Assembly: GCF_000174775.1 (NCBI RefSeq)
Contig: NZ_ACLR01000182.1
Coordinates: forward strand, 88,718-152,717
Length of the DNA stretch: 64,000 nucleotides
Direction: 5' to 3'
DNA from: Porphyromonas uenonis 60-3
Lineage (GTDB): Bacteria > Bacteroidota > Bacteroidia > Bacteroidales > Porphyromonadaceae
Positions 41,225 to 49,921 of the stretch are shown one piece after another; the stretch's first letter is position 1; each line of letters starts with the position of its first letter. A model generated the notes under the pieces. It did no database searches, was not told where the DNA came from, and saw only the letters and a list, made by a program, of their open reading frames with translations. A program made the translations under genes and the position numbers.

Positions 41225-43060
41225 ATGAATTCACAAACACGCATAGCGATCCTCGCAATCTCTCCCGATGGTCAAGCAATCGCACTCAAGATAGCGAGCG
41301 AACTGCCCGATGTAAAGCTCTATACGACACACCAGGAGAAGCTAAGCGAGGCATTCACCCTACTGCCCAGCCTAGCCGAGGGGGCTAAGACTCTTTTTGA
41401 CGAGAGCGATGTCTTACTCTTCGTTTCCGCCATGGGCATCTGCGTTCGCACTATTGCTCCATTGCTCAGGGATAAGCACAACGACCCAGCAGTCCTCTGC
41501 GTAGACACCACGGGGCGGTACGTTATCTCCGTAGCTTCGGGACATATCGGCGGGGCCAACGAATGGACCGACCGCATTGCACACATACTAGGAGCCGAGC
41601 CAGTCATCACAACTCAGAGTGACCGTCAGGGGCTGTGGGCGTTAGACACCTTGGGTGCAGAGAGCGGGTGGAGTAGTGAGACCGCGGGTTGTAGTATGAA
41701 CGCTGCCATCACCACCTTTGTCAATAAGCGCCCCGTCGCCCTGCTTCTCGAGATGCGCTCCGAGGGTACAGCCTATCTAGAGCGCACCCACCCAGAGCAT
41801 GTGGACCTCTACTACCACTACGAGGAGATTGACCAAAGTCGCTACGACCTGCTTATAGCAGTGAGCTTTCGTCTGTTGGAGGGCTTGACCATCCCTTGTC
41901 TCTACTTCCGTCCGCAGCTCCTGCACCTCGGTGTGGGCTGTCGCCATCAGGCAAATCCCGAGGGTGTCGTGGCGCATATCCTCTCCGACATTCGTGCCAA
42001 AGGCTTTGCACCCAGTGCTATCGCCACGATCAATAGCATCGAGCTCAAGCGTGGCGAACCGATCCTCAACGAGCTGTCCCAGCACTTAGGCAAGCCTTGC
42101 CACTTCTACAGTAGCGACGAGCTAGCCACCATTGAGGTGCCCAATCCCTCGGAACGTGTCGCCACAGCCACTGGTTCAACGAGCGTCAGCGAAGCCTCCG
42201 CACTCGCAGCCAGTCAGGGTGGACTCCTTATTATAGAGAAGCAAAAGGGATGTCTCACACCGCAGAGCGACTTCACCTATAGCCTTGCCGTAGCTCCCGA
42301 AGGGTTGCCTCACGGGCATATAGAGATCGTTGGGGCGGGTCCTGGCGATCCTGAACTAATCTCCGTGCGTGGCAAGCACTTCCTCGAGCGAGCCGACCTG
42401 ATCCTCTATGCTGGTAGCTTAGTTCCCATTGAGTTAACCTACTATGCCAAGGAGGGTGCCACTGTGAAAAGCTCCGCTGATATGAATCTCGAGGAGCAGT
42501 TTGCCTTGATGAAGGAGTTTTACGACAAGCACGCGCTCATCGTGCGGCTACACACGGGAGACCCCGCCATCTTTGGCGCGATACAAGAGCAGATGGCGCT
42601 CTTTGACGAGGCGGGTATGAGTTACCACATCACGCCCGGCATCTCCTCTTTCCTAGCAGCCGCCGCAGAGCTCAGGTCTCAGTTTACCATCCCTGAGCGT
42701 GTGCAGACTATTATCCTAACCCGAGGCGGCGGTCGTACGCCAATGCCCGAGCGAGAGCAACTGCACAAGCTCGCCGCCTCGCAGAGCACGATGTGCATCT
42801 ACCTCAGCGCCACCCTTGCCGAGGAGGTGCAGCGGGAGCTACTCGTTCACTACCCGCCCACGACTCCCGTGGCGGTCTGCTACAAGCTCACCTGGCCCGA
42901 GCAACGGATCTATCGAGGTCAACTCTCCGAGCTGGCGCAGATAGTTCGCGAGCATCACCTCACGCTCACCACATTGATGGTCATCGGTGACGCCATTGAC
43001 AATCGCGCTGGGCTCTCCAAACTCTACAATGACAACTTCAAGCACCTCTTCCGCCGATGA
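41225..43060 (+). CDS. cobM: Cobalt-precorrin-5A hydrolase CbiG fused to precorrin-4 C11-methyltransferase CobM
   Basis: 611 residues. N-terminal CbiG: LLFVSAMGICVRTIAPLLRD near residue 60, VISVASGHIGGANEWTDRIA near 95, CRHQANPEGVVAHIL and a central linker to about 350. C-terminal CobM/CbiF: IEIVGAGPGDPELISVRG near 363, ILYAGSLVP, VRLHTGDPAIFGAIQEQM, ITPGISSFLAAAAELRSQFT and IILTRGGGRTPMPE. CbiG opens the ring lactone and releases acetaldehyde, a mark of the anaerobic cobalt-first pathway. Fused CbiG-CobM agrees with the other fusions in this operon. Confidence 0.94.
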   Translation: MNSQTRIAILAISPDGQAIALKIASELPDVKLYTTHQEKLSEAFTLLPSLAEGAKTLFDESDVLLFVSAMGICVRTIAPLLRDKHNDPAVLCVDTTGRYVISVASGHIGGANEWTDRIAHILGAEPVITTQSDRQGLWALDTLGAESGWSSETAGCSMNAAITTFVNKRPVALLLEMRSEGTAYLERTHPEHVDLYYHYEEIDQSRYDLLIAVSFRLLEGLTIPCLYFRPQLLHLGVGCRHQANPEGVVAHILSDIRAKGFAPSAIATINSIELKRGEPILNELSQHLGKPCHFYSSDELATIEVPNPSERVATATGSTSVSEASALAASQGGLLIIEKQKGCLTPQSDFTYSLAVAPEGLPHGHIEIVGAGPGDPELISVRGKHFLERADLILYAGSLVPIELTYYAKEGATVKSSADMNLEEQFALMKEFYDKHALIVRLHTGDPAIFGAIQEQMALFDEAGMSYHITPGISSFLAAAAELRSQFTIPERVQTIILTRGGGRTPMPEREQLHKLAASQSTMCIYLSATLAEEVQRELLVHYPPTTPVAVCYKLTWPEQRIYRGQLSELAQIVREHHLTLTTLMVIGDAIDNRAGLSKLYNDNFKHLFRR

Positions 43061-43767
43061 AAGCGCCACAGCCGATAGCAATCGTCTCCCTCGGCGCTGC
43101 TACGCCTGAGGACATTTCTATACGTGCCTATGGCAAGCTTCAGAAGGCTGACGAGATCTATTGCTTAGGCGAAGCCGCTCACCGCATCCTCGCTGCACTA
43201 CCCGAAGGCTCCGCCCTCGCTCAGCGATGTCAGATCCTAGAGATCCCGATGAGTAGCGACCGCACAGAGGCGATCAGCTACTACGAGCAGCTTGCCACCC
43301 GACTGATGGAGCAGCAGGGTAGGGGGCTCGCCTGTAGCGTCGTCACCATCGGTGACGCTGGCACCTACGCCACGGTGCAGTATCTCGCAGACCGGCTACG
43401 TCAGGCGGGTGCCAAGATAGAGATCGTACCAGGGATACCTTATTATATAGCCGCAGCGGCAGCCTTTGGTGAGGGGCTGGTGCGCCAAGACGAGTCGCTT
43501 CTCGTGCTGAGCAAGGTTTTCAGTAGCTCCCAGCTCCGTGAGGAACTTTCGAAAGGAGTTACGGTGGTAGTGATGAAGCTCTCGCGCTGTGCCGACATCG
43601 TTCGTGAGGTCATAGCCGAGGACAACTACGACTTCATCTATGCCGAGCATCTAGGCAATCCCGATCTAGAGCTTCTCACCAGTGACCGTGACACATTCCT
43701 CTCCCGTCAGCCTATCCCTTATTTCTCGCTCATCATCATACGTCCCAGTCGAAGCATCTCCAAATAA
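43057..43767 (+). CDS. cobI: Precorrin-2 C20-methyltransferase
   Basis: 236 residues of the SAM-dependent tetrapyrrole methylase fold: IVSLGAATPEDISIRAYGKLQKADEIYC at the start, SVVTIGDAGTYATVQYLADRL near 90-110, VPGIPYYIAAAAAFGEGLVR near 130 and FSLIIIRPSR at the end. It makes precorrin-3A (or the cobalt form) and so should act first in this set, although its gene is last. Overlaps the CbiG-CobM gene by 4 bp. A hairpin lies just downstream. Confidence 0.9.
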   Translation: MKAPQPIAIVSLGAATPEDISIRAYGKLQKADEIYCLGEAAHRILAALPEGSALAQRCQILEIPMSSDRTEAISYYEQLATRLMEQQGRGLACSVVTIGDAGTYATVQYLADRLRQAGAKIEIVPGIPYYIAAAAAFGEGLVRQDESLLVLSKVFSSSQLREELSKGVTVVVMKLSRCADIVREVIAEDNYDFIYAEHLGNPDLELLTSDRDTFLSRQPIPYFSLIIIRPSRSISK

Positions 43768-43781
43768 GTCGCTCTCGCGAC

Positions 43782-43839
43782 TCCGCAAACTCTCACAAAT
43801 ACCCCTCTGTTGGGTCGCATGACTCGTGTTATTTGCGGA
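43782..43839 (+). terminator. Inverted repeat after cobI
   Basis: TCCGCAAA (43782-43789) pairs with TTTGCGGA (43832-43839), with further partial pairing inside (CACAAATA/TATTTG). It is positioned to end the corrin transcript but lacks a clear U-run, so the terminator call is tentative. Confidence 0.4.
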
Positions 43840-43859
43840 ATCTAGGACAAGATCTGTAG

Positions 43860-43891
43860 GTTGCTACGTAATGCTTTTTTTACTACCTTTG
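43860..43891 (+). promoter_or_regulatory. Promoter of the HmuR-like receptor gene
   Basis: GTTG (43860-43863), 20 bp, TACCTTTG (43884-43891). Transcription would start near 43898 and leave a leader of about 75 nt. Confidence 0.65.
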
Positions 43892-43914
43892 CAGTGAATA
43901 AAAGCTTCTCTAAC

Positions 43915-43956
43915 CTAATCTATTAGCGTTGAAGTTGGGTTGCTTATTTAGATTAG
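43915..43956 (+). promoter_or_regulatory. Inverted repeat in the receptor leader
   Basis: CTAATCTA (43915-43922) and TAGATTAG (43949-43956), perfect 8-bp arms around a 26-nt loop, lie between the predicted start of transcription and the ATG at 43973. It may be an operator for a metal or haem regulator, or an RNA stem covering the start region. Confidence 0.35.
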
Positions 43957-43972
43957 TTCCCTTGACTGTCTT

Positions 43973-46117
43973 ATGAATAAATATTTAGCTCTCGTTGTTC
44001 AGCTATTAGCCCTGCTACTCCCCACTACGCTTATAGCGCAGAGCGAGACACCGACTGATTCCCTCTCGGTCGTCAATCTTGACGAAGTGGTCGTGACGGG
44101 TACGGGAACAAACTACCTTCTCAAGAATGCGCCTGTGCAGACGGAGATCATCAATGCCAAGACGCTACAGAGCTATGGCTCGGCAACCCTCACAGAGATA
44201 CTGTCGGGGCTGATTCCGTCGATAGACTTCAGCCATAGCGATATGGGTACCGCCATGCAGATGGGCGGGCTGGGAGATCGCTATATCCTTATCCTTGTGG
44301 ATGGTAAGAGGTTGATGAGCGACCTCGGAGGGCAGACGAATCTAGATATGGTCGACCCGACACGCATCGAGCGTATTGAGGTGGTGAAAGGAGCTTCCTC
44401 CGCACTCTATGGTAGCGACGCTATAGCGGGTGTCATCAACATCATCACCAAGAAGAGTCGCGACAACCTATCTATAGACAATAGCACGCGTGTCGCCTCC
44501 TATGGAGTGATCAATCAGTCCAACGCTTTTCAGTATAAGGTGGGCGACTGGACGACGCTGACAGACTTTAATCTAAAGCACTCTGACGGTTGGCAAAACA
44601 CAACCTGCGAAAATCCCAACCGATACGAAAAGCCTGTAACCAACTCAGTCAATAATACCTCCAATCCCTATCTAGACTGGCAGATAGGGCAGCACCTCTA
44701 CTGGCGACAGGGCAAGCCACTCTCGGCCTATGTCGAGGGCAATTACTATCGCAAGGATATTCATCGCCCGACGGGTGTGCCCGACTACAAGACCTACGAC
44801 TTCCGCTATCACAACACCTCTGCAGGTGCTGGTATGCGTTGGCAGACCCCACAGGGAGCTGTCCTGACGGCTCAGATGCAGTACTACATGCACGCCTATT
44901 ACTACGTCTATACGGGTGAGACCTGGGCTAAGGAGTTCCTGCCAGATGGTCAGGAGCTCAGCTTCCCTTACTTCCCTGGAAATGTAGGGCTACAAAGCAA
45001 TCAGCAGCGTATCACGACGGAGCTCAAGGGAGTCTTCGCACTTCCCTTCGATCAGCGACTCAGCGCTGGTGTAGACCTGCATCACAACTGGCTCATAGCA
45101 CCACGCCGACTGGACGAGGATCGAGTTAATGACTTTCAGGCAGGCTTCTATCTACAGGATGAGTGGACACCCACGAGGAACTTCAACCTGACCGCAGGAG
45201 CTCGGCTAACCTATCATCCAGCTTTTGGAGCAAAGTTTACACCTAAGGTTTCCCTCCTCTACAAGCTAGGACCAGTCAATCTGCGTGCTACTTACTCCGA
45301 AGGCTTTAAGACCCCTACGATCAAGGAGCTACACTATCGATACGTTCGTCAGATGGCGATGGTCATACTCCATCTAGGTAATCCCAACCTCAAGGCGCAG
45401 ACTAGTCGCTATGTCTCAGCTAGCGTTGAGTACCACAACCCGCTAGTCAACGTGAGTGCTACGGGCTATGCCAACTTCCTCGACAATATGATCACCCTCG
45501 TGACGATCCCGAGTCGAGAAGCCCCTGGTGATCTCATCGCATCCTACAGACCAGCTCGCGTGCGTCAGTACAAGAATATGGACAGCGCCAAGACTTATGG
45601 CGCAGATGTCACCGCTAAGTGGCGCATCTATAAGCAGTGGACGCTAACCACCAGCTATAGTTACCTTGACACAGAGGCACTCCTACACGATGATGATAAG
45701 GATGTGATGCGCCAAGTTACAATTGATGGTATGGCACACCACCGTGCCACCGTGGGACTGTCATGGAGCGAAGCTTTCCTCCACCAGCGCTACAAGCTGG
45801 CCGTAGGACTATACGGACGTATGCAGAGTACCCGCTACTATCAGGATGATGGCAACGGCAAGCCCTATCACCTATGGCGCCTTAACACGCAGCAGACGAT
45901 CATACCCAATGAGAATTGGTCTCTTGACCTCAACATTGGCGTGGACAATCTGCTCAACTACTACGAGACCACACCTCACGGTCTGCACTACGGTACCTCT
46001 ACGCCAGGGCGCACGCTCTACATGACCATGAGCGTTCACTTCGGCCGAGCCAAGCAGATCACACCGACCAAGCGCTCCTCTCGTCGCTCGCAAGCTCAGG
46101 AGGATGAGGAGGATTAG
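43973..46117 (+). CDS. TonB-dependent receptor, HmuR-like (haem/tetrapyrrole uptake)
   Basis: 714 residues. Signal to about residue 22 (LLPTTLIAQ), TonB-box-like VVNLDEVVVTGTG, plug with RIERIEVVKGASSALYGSDAIAGVINIITKK near residues 135-165, then a 22-strand-type barrel. The region YSEGFKTPTIKELHYRYV followed by HLGNPNLKAQ (near 440-480) corresponds to the FRAP/NPDL-like block of haem receptors such as HmuR of P. gingivalis. The FRAP part is altered while NPNL is kept. No hmuY is adjacent; instead a CbiK-type chelatase lipoprotein follows by 91 bp. Cobalamin or a porphyrin precursor are alternative substrates. Confidence 0.85.
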   Translation: MNKYLALVVQLLALLLPTTLIAQSETPTDSLSVVNLDEVVVTGTGTNYLLKNAPVQTEIINAKTLQSYGSATLTEILSGLIPSIDFSHSDMGTAMQMGGLGDRYILILVDGKRLMSDLGGQTNLDMVDPTRIERIEVVKGASSALYGSDAIAGVINIITKKSRDNLSIDNSTRVASYGVINQSNAFQYKVGDWTTLTDFNLKHSDGWQNTTCENPNRYEKPVTNSVNNTSNPYLDWQIGQHLYWRQGKPLSAYVEGNYYRKDIHRPTGVPDYKTYDFRYHNTSAGAGMRWQTPQGAVLTAQMQYYMHAYYYVYTGETWAKEFLPDGQELSFPYFPGNVGLQSNQQRITTELKGVFALPFDQRLSAGVDLHHNWLIAPRRLDEDRVNDFQAGFYLQDEWTPTRNFNLTAGARLTYHPAFGAKFTPKVSLLYKLGPVNLRATYSEGFKTPTIKELHYRYVRQMAMVILHLGNPNLKAQTSRYVSASVEYHNPLVNVSATGYANFLDNMITLVTIPSREAPGDLIASYRPARVRQYKNMDSAKTYGADVTAKWRIYKQWTLTTSYSYLDTEALLHDDDKDVMRQVTIDGMAHHRATVGLSWSEAFLHQRYKLAVGLYGRMQSTRYYQDDGNGKPYHLWRLNTQQTIIPNENWSLDLNIGVDNLLNYYETTPHGLHYGTSTPGRTLYMTMSVHFGRAKQITPTKRSSRRSQAQEDEED

Positions 46118-46208
46118 AAAAATCATCGTTCCCCACACCGTAACGTACACTACACTTTATCAAGCCAACACACACACAAATATAAAATCACTTATAACCC
46201 TATCAACA

Positions 46209-47237
46209 ATGAAGAAGCTATTAACAATCTTATCACTCTGCGCTCTAGGACTAACCCTCCTGACCTGCGTAGGCTGCCAGGAGGACGACAACCTAGCTCT
46301 CTCAAATCACGACAAGAAGCTACAGGCTGTTACCAAGGAGGTGAAGGCAAAGAAGACCACAGACAAGGCTCTACTCCTCGTCTCTTTCGGCAGTACCTGG
46401 GATAAGCCTCAGCAGACCTTTAAGAAGGTACAGGAGGCCTTTAAGAAGAAGTTCCCTGACAGAGACCTCTACTTCGCTTTTACCTCTGAGATCTGCATGA
46501 CACGTTGTGCTCAGAAGGGGTGGAACTACTACGCACCCAAGTTCTATCTAGAGGCTCTTGGAGTTGCTGGATACAAGGACATCGCAGTACAGTCACTACA
46601 CATCGTACCTGGTGAGGAGTTCCTACGTATCCAGAACTGCATCAAGGACTTCCGCAACGATGGTGAGCACCCTGAGTTCGCCAAGACGACCGTTTATCTT
46701 GCTGGTCCACTACTAGAGGGCGATGATGACTGCAAGACCGTTGCTGCTGAGCTACACAAGATCTATGGCAAGGCTGTTGCTGAGAACAAGCTCGTTAGCT
46801 TCATGGGACACGGTAACCCCGAGAACATGAACTACGGACGCGGTAACGCACGCTACCACAAGATTGAGGAGGAGCTACAGAAGCTCAGCCCCAACTACTT
46901 CGTCGCTACCGTCGACATGGAGGGCAACCTGGTAGACGACCTGATCGCTCGCGCTAAGAAGGCAGGCAAGACCGAAGGCACGATGCTCCTACACCCGCTT
47001 ATGTCTATCGCTGGTGACCACGCTAACAATGACCTCAAGGGTGGTGTCGATCCTCAGAATCCTGAGGAGGGAAGCTGGCGCTATGAGATGAACAAGGCTG
47101 GCTATAAGTGCACCCTAGATGACTGCACGATGAACGGACTAGCTGACTATCCCGCTATCGTCAACGTCTGGATAAGCCACATGGAGAAGGCGCTCGCTGG
47201 CGAGCCTCTCTACACTCCCGAAGAGGACGAGAAGTAA
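46209..47237 (+). CDS. cbiK: Exported CbiK-type chelatase lipoprotein
   Basis: The ATG at 46209 gives 342 residues with a signal (MKKLLTILSLCALGLTLLTC) and a lipoprotein Cys23 (VGC followed by QEDDN). The mature part is a class II chelatase of the CbiK type: VSFGSTWDKPQQTF near 58, FTSEIC with Glu94, SLHIVPGEEF with His131 and SFMGHGNPEN with His201, the three metal-site residues known from CbiK, and GTMLLHPLMSIAGDHANNDL near 275. CbiK inserts Co2+ in sirohydrochlorin in the cytoplasm, but this signal points to the periplasm or outer membrane, as for CbiK-P of Desulfovibrio. Next to a tetrapyrrole receptor it could also remove metal from an imported ring. Confidence 0.85.
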   Translation: MKKLLTILSLCALGLTLLTCVGCQEDDNLALSNHDKKLQAVTKEVKAKKTTDKALLLVSFGSTWDKPQQTFKKVQEAFKKKFPDRDLYFAFTSEICMTRCAQKGWNYYAPKFYLEALGVAGYKDIAVQSLHIVPGEEFLRIQNCIKDFRNDGEHPEFAKTTVYLAGPLLEGDDDCKTVAAELHKIYGKAVAENKLVSFMGHGNPENMNYGRGNARYHKIEEELQKLSPNYFVATVDMEGNLVDDLIARAKKAGKTEGTMLLHPLMSIAGDHANNDLKGGVDPQNPEEGSWRYEMNKAGYKCTLDDCTMNGLADYPAIVNVWISHMEKALAGEPLYTPEEDEK

Positions 47238-47301
47238 TCTCAAGCACATCACTAAGTGACTGTGGAGGCTCTCCACATGCTCACGGTGGCATCATGTAAT
47301 C

Positions 47302-47336
47302 AGTCCCCCATATACACTGTTCGTATATGGGGGACT
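47302..47336 (+). terminator. Hairpin terminator after cbiK
   Basis: AGTCCCCCATATAC (47302-47315) pairs with GTATATGGGGGACT (47323-47336), a perfect 14-bp stem with a 7-base loop, 65 bp after the stop. Its U-run is short. Confidence 0.75.
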
Positions 47337-47417
47337 GTGCTATTTAGACAAACTTGCTACACACCCTCCGTATGTGACCGAAGCCGAGTCCCGAAAGCAA
47401 CACAGCGATTCACCTTT

Positions 47418-48113
47418 ATGCAACAGTCTCCTCTTGAAGAAGCCTCCGCACTGCTCGCACAGCTGGAGCAGCGTCGTGAGCCAGCCTATGCCGACTTTAT
47501 GGCACTACGCACCAAAGTCTCCTCACGACCCGAGAGCGTCCTCGGCATTCGTATGAAGTGGCTCCGACAGGCCGTAAAGCAACTCAGTTGCTTGCTCACA
47601 CTCGACGAAGCCATCGCGCTACTTCACGAGAGAGCCTTCGCATGGTATGAGTACAAAATCATCTTCGGCGGGGTTATTGGTCGCTTAGCTACTCCTAATG
47701 AGGGGCTACTGCTCCTCTATCCCCTCTGCGATGGCTGGGCGGTGCCTGACTACTACAAGGAACTCCTCGCAGGCTGGGCGAGTAGGGGAGAGGTAGAGCG
47801 CCAGATACTCCTCCGCTCGCTAGCTGAGCATGCTCACGATGCCAATCCCTACGCACGTCGGCTCACCATCGTTGTTTGGCTTGATCTCATACGTCACGGC
47901 TTAGCCACCCCTAGAGCAGCACTAGACCATGTCGCACCGTTGCAACACGACGAGGCTTACTACGTTCAGATGGCTATAGCGTGGCTCCTTGCCGAGATGA
48001 CGCTCACAGGTGAGCCCTTCCTCACGGAAGCCATCCGCACGGAGATCACCGACGCCACCGTGCTACGCATGTACCAGCAGAAGCTCCGCGACTCCCTCCG
48101 CAGTAACGCTTAG
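47418..48113 (+). CDS. DNA alkylation repair protein (AlkD-like HEAT fold)
   Basis: The ATG at 47418 (MQQSPLEEASALLAQLEQRR) is preferred; the open frame goes back through the hairpin terminator. 231 residues, mostly helical. VLGIRMKWLRQAVKQL near residue 45, ERAFAWYEYKIIFGGVIG near 75, CDGWAVPDYYK near 105, NPYARRLTIVVWLD near 150 and EAYYVQMAIAWLLAEM near 185 are the pattern of the DNA alkylation repair family. Alkylpurine glycosylase activity is possible, but many family members are not tested. Stands alone between the chelatase operon and an insertion sequence. Confidence 0.8.
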   Translation: MQQSPLEEASALLAQLEQRREPAYADFMALRTKVSSRPESVLGIRMKWLRQAVKQLSCLLTLDEAIALLHERAFAWYEYKIIFGGVIGRLATPNEGLLLLYPLCDGWAVPDYYKELLAGWASRGEVERQILLRSLAEHAHDANPYARRLTIVVWLDLIRHGLATPRAALDHVAPLQHDEAYYVQMAIAWLLAEMTLTGEPFLTEAIRTEITDATVLRMYQQKLRDSLRSNA

Positions 48114-48210
48114 CCACGTGCCCGCCCCCCTCCCGCTAGCCACTCCCGAGCGCTCCCACACAGGGCTACTCATCTGATCGCTCCGATTCCCACCCCTCTA
48201 ACCTCTAATA

Positions 48211-48452
48211 TTGCTGTCCGATAAAAGTTTTTCAGTGGAAGAAGAGTCTTTTATTTCATCGGACAGCCGATTTACTCATTGAAGGACGCTTGTTTGGAAA
48301 ACGGCTCTGTTGAAAGACCAGTAATATTTGGAGTTCAAGAAGGCGTTTTGCTCAAAAGGGGGGCTTGGAAATCAAAACTAGAAAGTCCAACCGCTTCAAT
48401 TCAGCGGTTGAGCCCCCTCGGTATGCCCTTTTTGACTTTTATCGGACAGCAA
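48211..48452 (+). mobile_element. MITE with 18-bp TTGCTGTCCGATAAAAGT inverted ends
   Basis: 242 bp bounded by TTGCTGTCCGATAAAAGT and ACTTTTATCGGACAGCAA, perfect 18-bp inverted repeats. Inside is a further inverted ATCGGACAGC at about 48262 and a strong nested hairpin (CAACCGCT/AGCGGTTG within GGGGGCT/AGCCCCC) near 48362-48420. The first 140 bp recur at 27359. Its right end supplies the last codons and stop of the truncated transposase, so it or a recombination replaced the proper left end of the insertion sequence. Confidence 0.8.
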
Positions 48453-49590
48453 TATAATACATCAGTACAATCCTCACCATAGTCGCCAGGTCGGATAAGC
48501 TCCACGAACGCGTCAGCCCCCTCTTCATGATCATAAGTAAGAGATTGGCTATCAAAGTGACCCAGATCTGCAACTTGATAGCATTAGCACTCTCTCCATA
48601 GAAGTACTTTAAGGGGAAGTTCTGCTTGATCTGCTTGAAGAGAGGCTCTATGTCCCATAGCCTGTGATAGATCTCTATAATCTCTTCGCAGGGAAGCTCC
48701 ATATCGTTGGTTAAAAGCGAAATGGGGCGATTCTTGTGGCCAATATAAGTGATGATGCGAGCTTGATGCTTGATCTCTTTTCGTACCTTGGTCTTGTGCT
48801 TAGTAAAGGTCACATATTGCTCGCGCACTAGGACGACTCCTTCGGGCGACTGGCAGATCACGTCCTTAGAGATCGTGTAGACTAGATTCTTCTTCATCTT
48901 AGTGACGTAGATCACCCCTCGCTGAGTCAGCTCCTCAAACTTCTCATAGCTGATGTAGGCGCGATCCATCGCTATGATATCCCCTTCGCTGAAGTTAGCG
49001 GGCTGTAGCATAAAGCTATCATTTGTGGCAGCCGATGTAAAGCGAACATCTGAAGGGACACCTTCGTTGGCATGAATCACAGTGTGTACCTTGACACTCC
49101 CCTTCTTTTTGCCAATTTTGGGGTGTCTTCCGACTCCTTTGAAGATGAGATTTGAGAAAAGGGAGATCGTAGTAGAGTCTATAATCTGAAGATGCTTCAT
49201 CCAAGCAGAATTCCTGCCATGGTGGTTCCGGCTGTCCGAGGAAAGGTAGCTCTAGGATTTGGCGTACAAACCTCTGTAAATAGCCTCAAATATCGCCTCC
49301 GAGCGCCTTTTATTGGCGTCTGCTAGAGTGCTTTTAGTGGGCATCGTCTTGACTCCCAGGTGATTTAACTTATGCGTCTCAGACTGTAGGGAGGTGGTTA
49401 TCTCGCGCAGTGAATCAAAGCGCTTAATCACTGCATAGAGCATCACAATCAGGTGAGTCCAAGCGTCAAACCGCTTGACATAGCGCTCTCCGCCTAGAGA
49501 CTGACTGATACGAAGGACTTCTGCCTTGTCGATGAGCTGTACGATCTGAGCATAGAGTGGCAGTCCGATAAAATGCGTACTTCTGGGCAT
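48439..49590 (-). pseudogene. IS4-family (DUF4372) transposase with internal amber stop and truncated end
   Basis: Start at 49590 (MPRSTHFIGLPLYAQIVQLID), a DUF4372-type N-terminus. The frame runs to an in-frame TAG at 49252-49254 (LYAKS stop SYLSSDSRNHHG) and continues in the same frame to 48439. DDE residues are seen: IIDSTTISLFSN (first Asp), IAMDRAYIS (second Asp) and YHRLWDIEPLFKQIKQ (Glu, Y-R-E-K signature). The last residues (YYIAVR) are contributed by the end of the MITE, so about 30-40 C-terminal residues normal for the family are missing. Not expected to be active unless the amber codon is read through. Confidence 0.88.
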
Positions 49591-49712
49591 GGTTACGATG
49601 TAGTTTGTTTTTATCGCAAAAGTAACCATAAAGGGCTGATTCCTCTTATTTGGAGTCGGCCCTTTTTTTAGTCCCTATCTACCCCCCTCAAAAAACTTTT
49701 ATCGGACAGCAA

Positions 49713-49837
49713 TAATTTCCTTGGAAGAAATTGAAATCAGAGGAGATCTTGCAGTAGCTACAAGGTGAGGTTATAGTGCTACAGAGCGAGGTTTTAGCCA
49801 TATTGCGCTCCTAGAGGAGAGGATTATAATGCGTCAG
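49713..49837 (-). repeat. Head of the CTGACGCAT MITE (copy 5, truncated by the IS)
   Basis: The reverse complement reads CTGACGCATTATAATCCTCT at the outer end (49837), then AGCGCAATATGGCTAAAACC and CTCTGATTTCAATTTCT, as in copies 1, 3 and 6, and is cut by the insertion-sequence end at 49712. No matching core or tail is found on the other side of the IS. Confidence 0.75.
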
Positions 49838-49884
49838 CCCTGACCACTTAACCTAGTCGCAAGAGCTGTATCAATCTTTTTCTG

Positions 49885-49892
49885 TAGCTTTG
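49885..49892 (+). promoter_or_regulatory. -7 element for the winged-helix gene
   Basis: TAGCTTTG, TAnnTTTG match, 29 bp before the ATG at 49922. No clear -33 box. Confidence 0.45.
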
Positions 49893-49921
49893 CTGTATAG
49901 AAAATCAAATACACTAGCACT

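Larger units (their letters stand above)
48211..49712. mobile_element. IS4-type insertion sequence, decayed
   Basis: About 1.5 kb between TTGCTGTCCGATAAAAGTTT at 48211 and its inverted copy ending at 49712. It contains one transposase frame on the reverse strand with an internal stop and a clipped 3' end. The right end lies in the head of a MITE (49713-49837). I could not define a target-site duplication: the left flank ends ...CTAATA, the right flank begins TAATTT. Confidence 0.75.

Noticed and set aside
48439..48452. The ACTTTTATCGGACAGCAA at 48435-48452 as the true left end of the IS
   Set aside because: It points the wrong way for a left terminus; the inward-facing copy is at 48211. It is the right end of the MITE.
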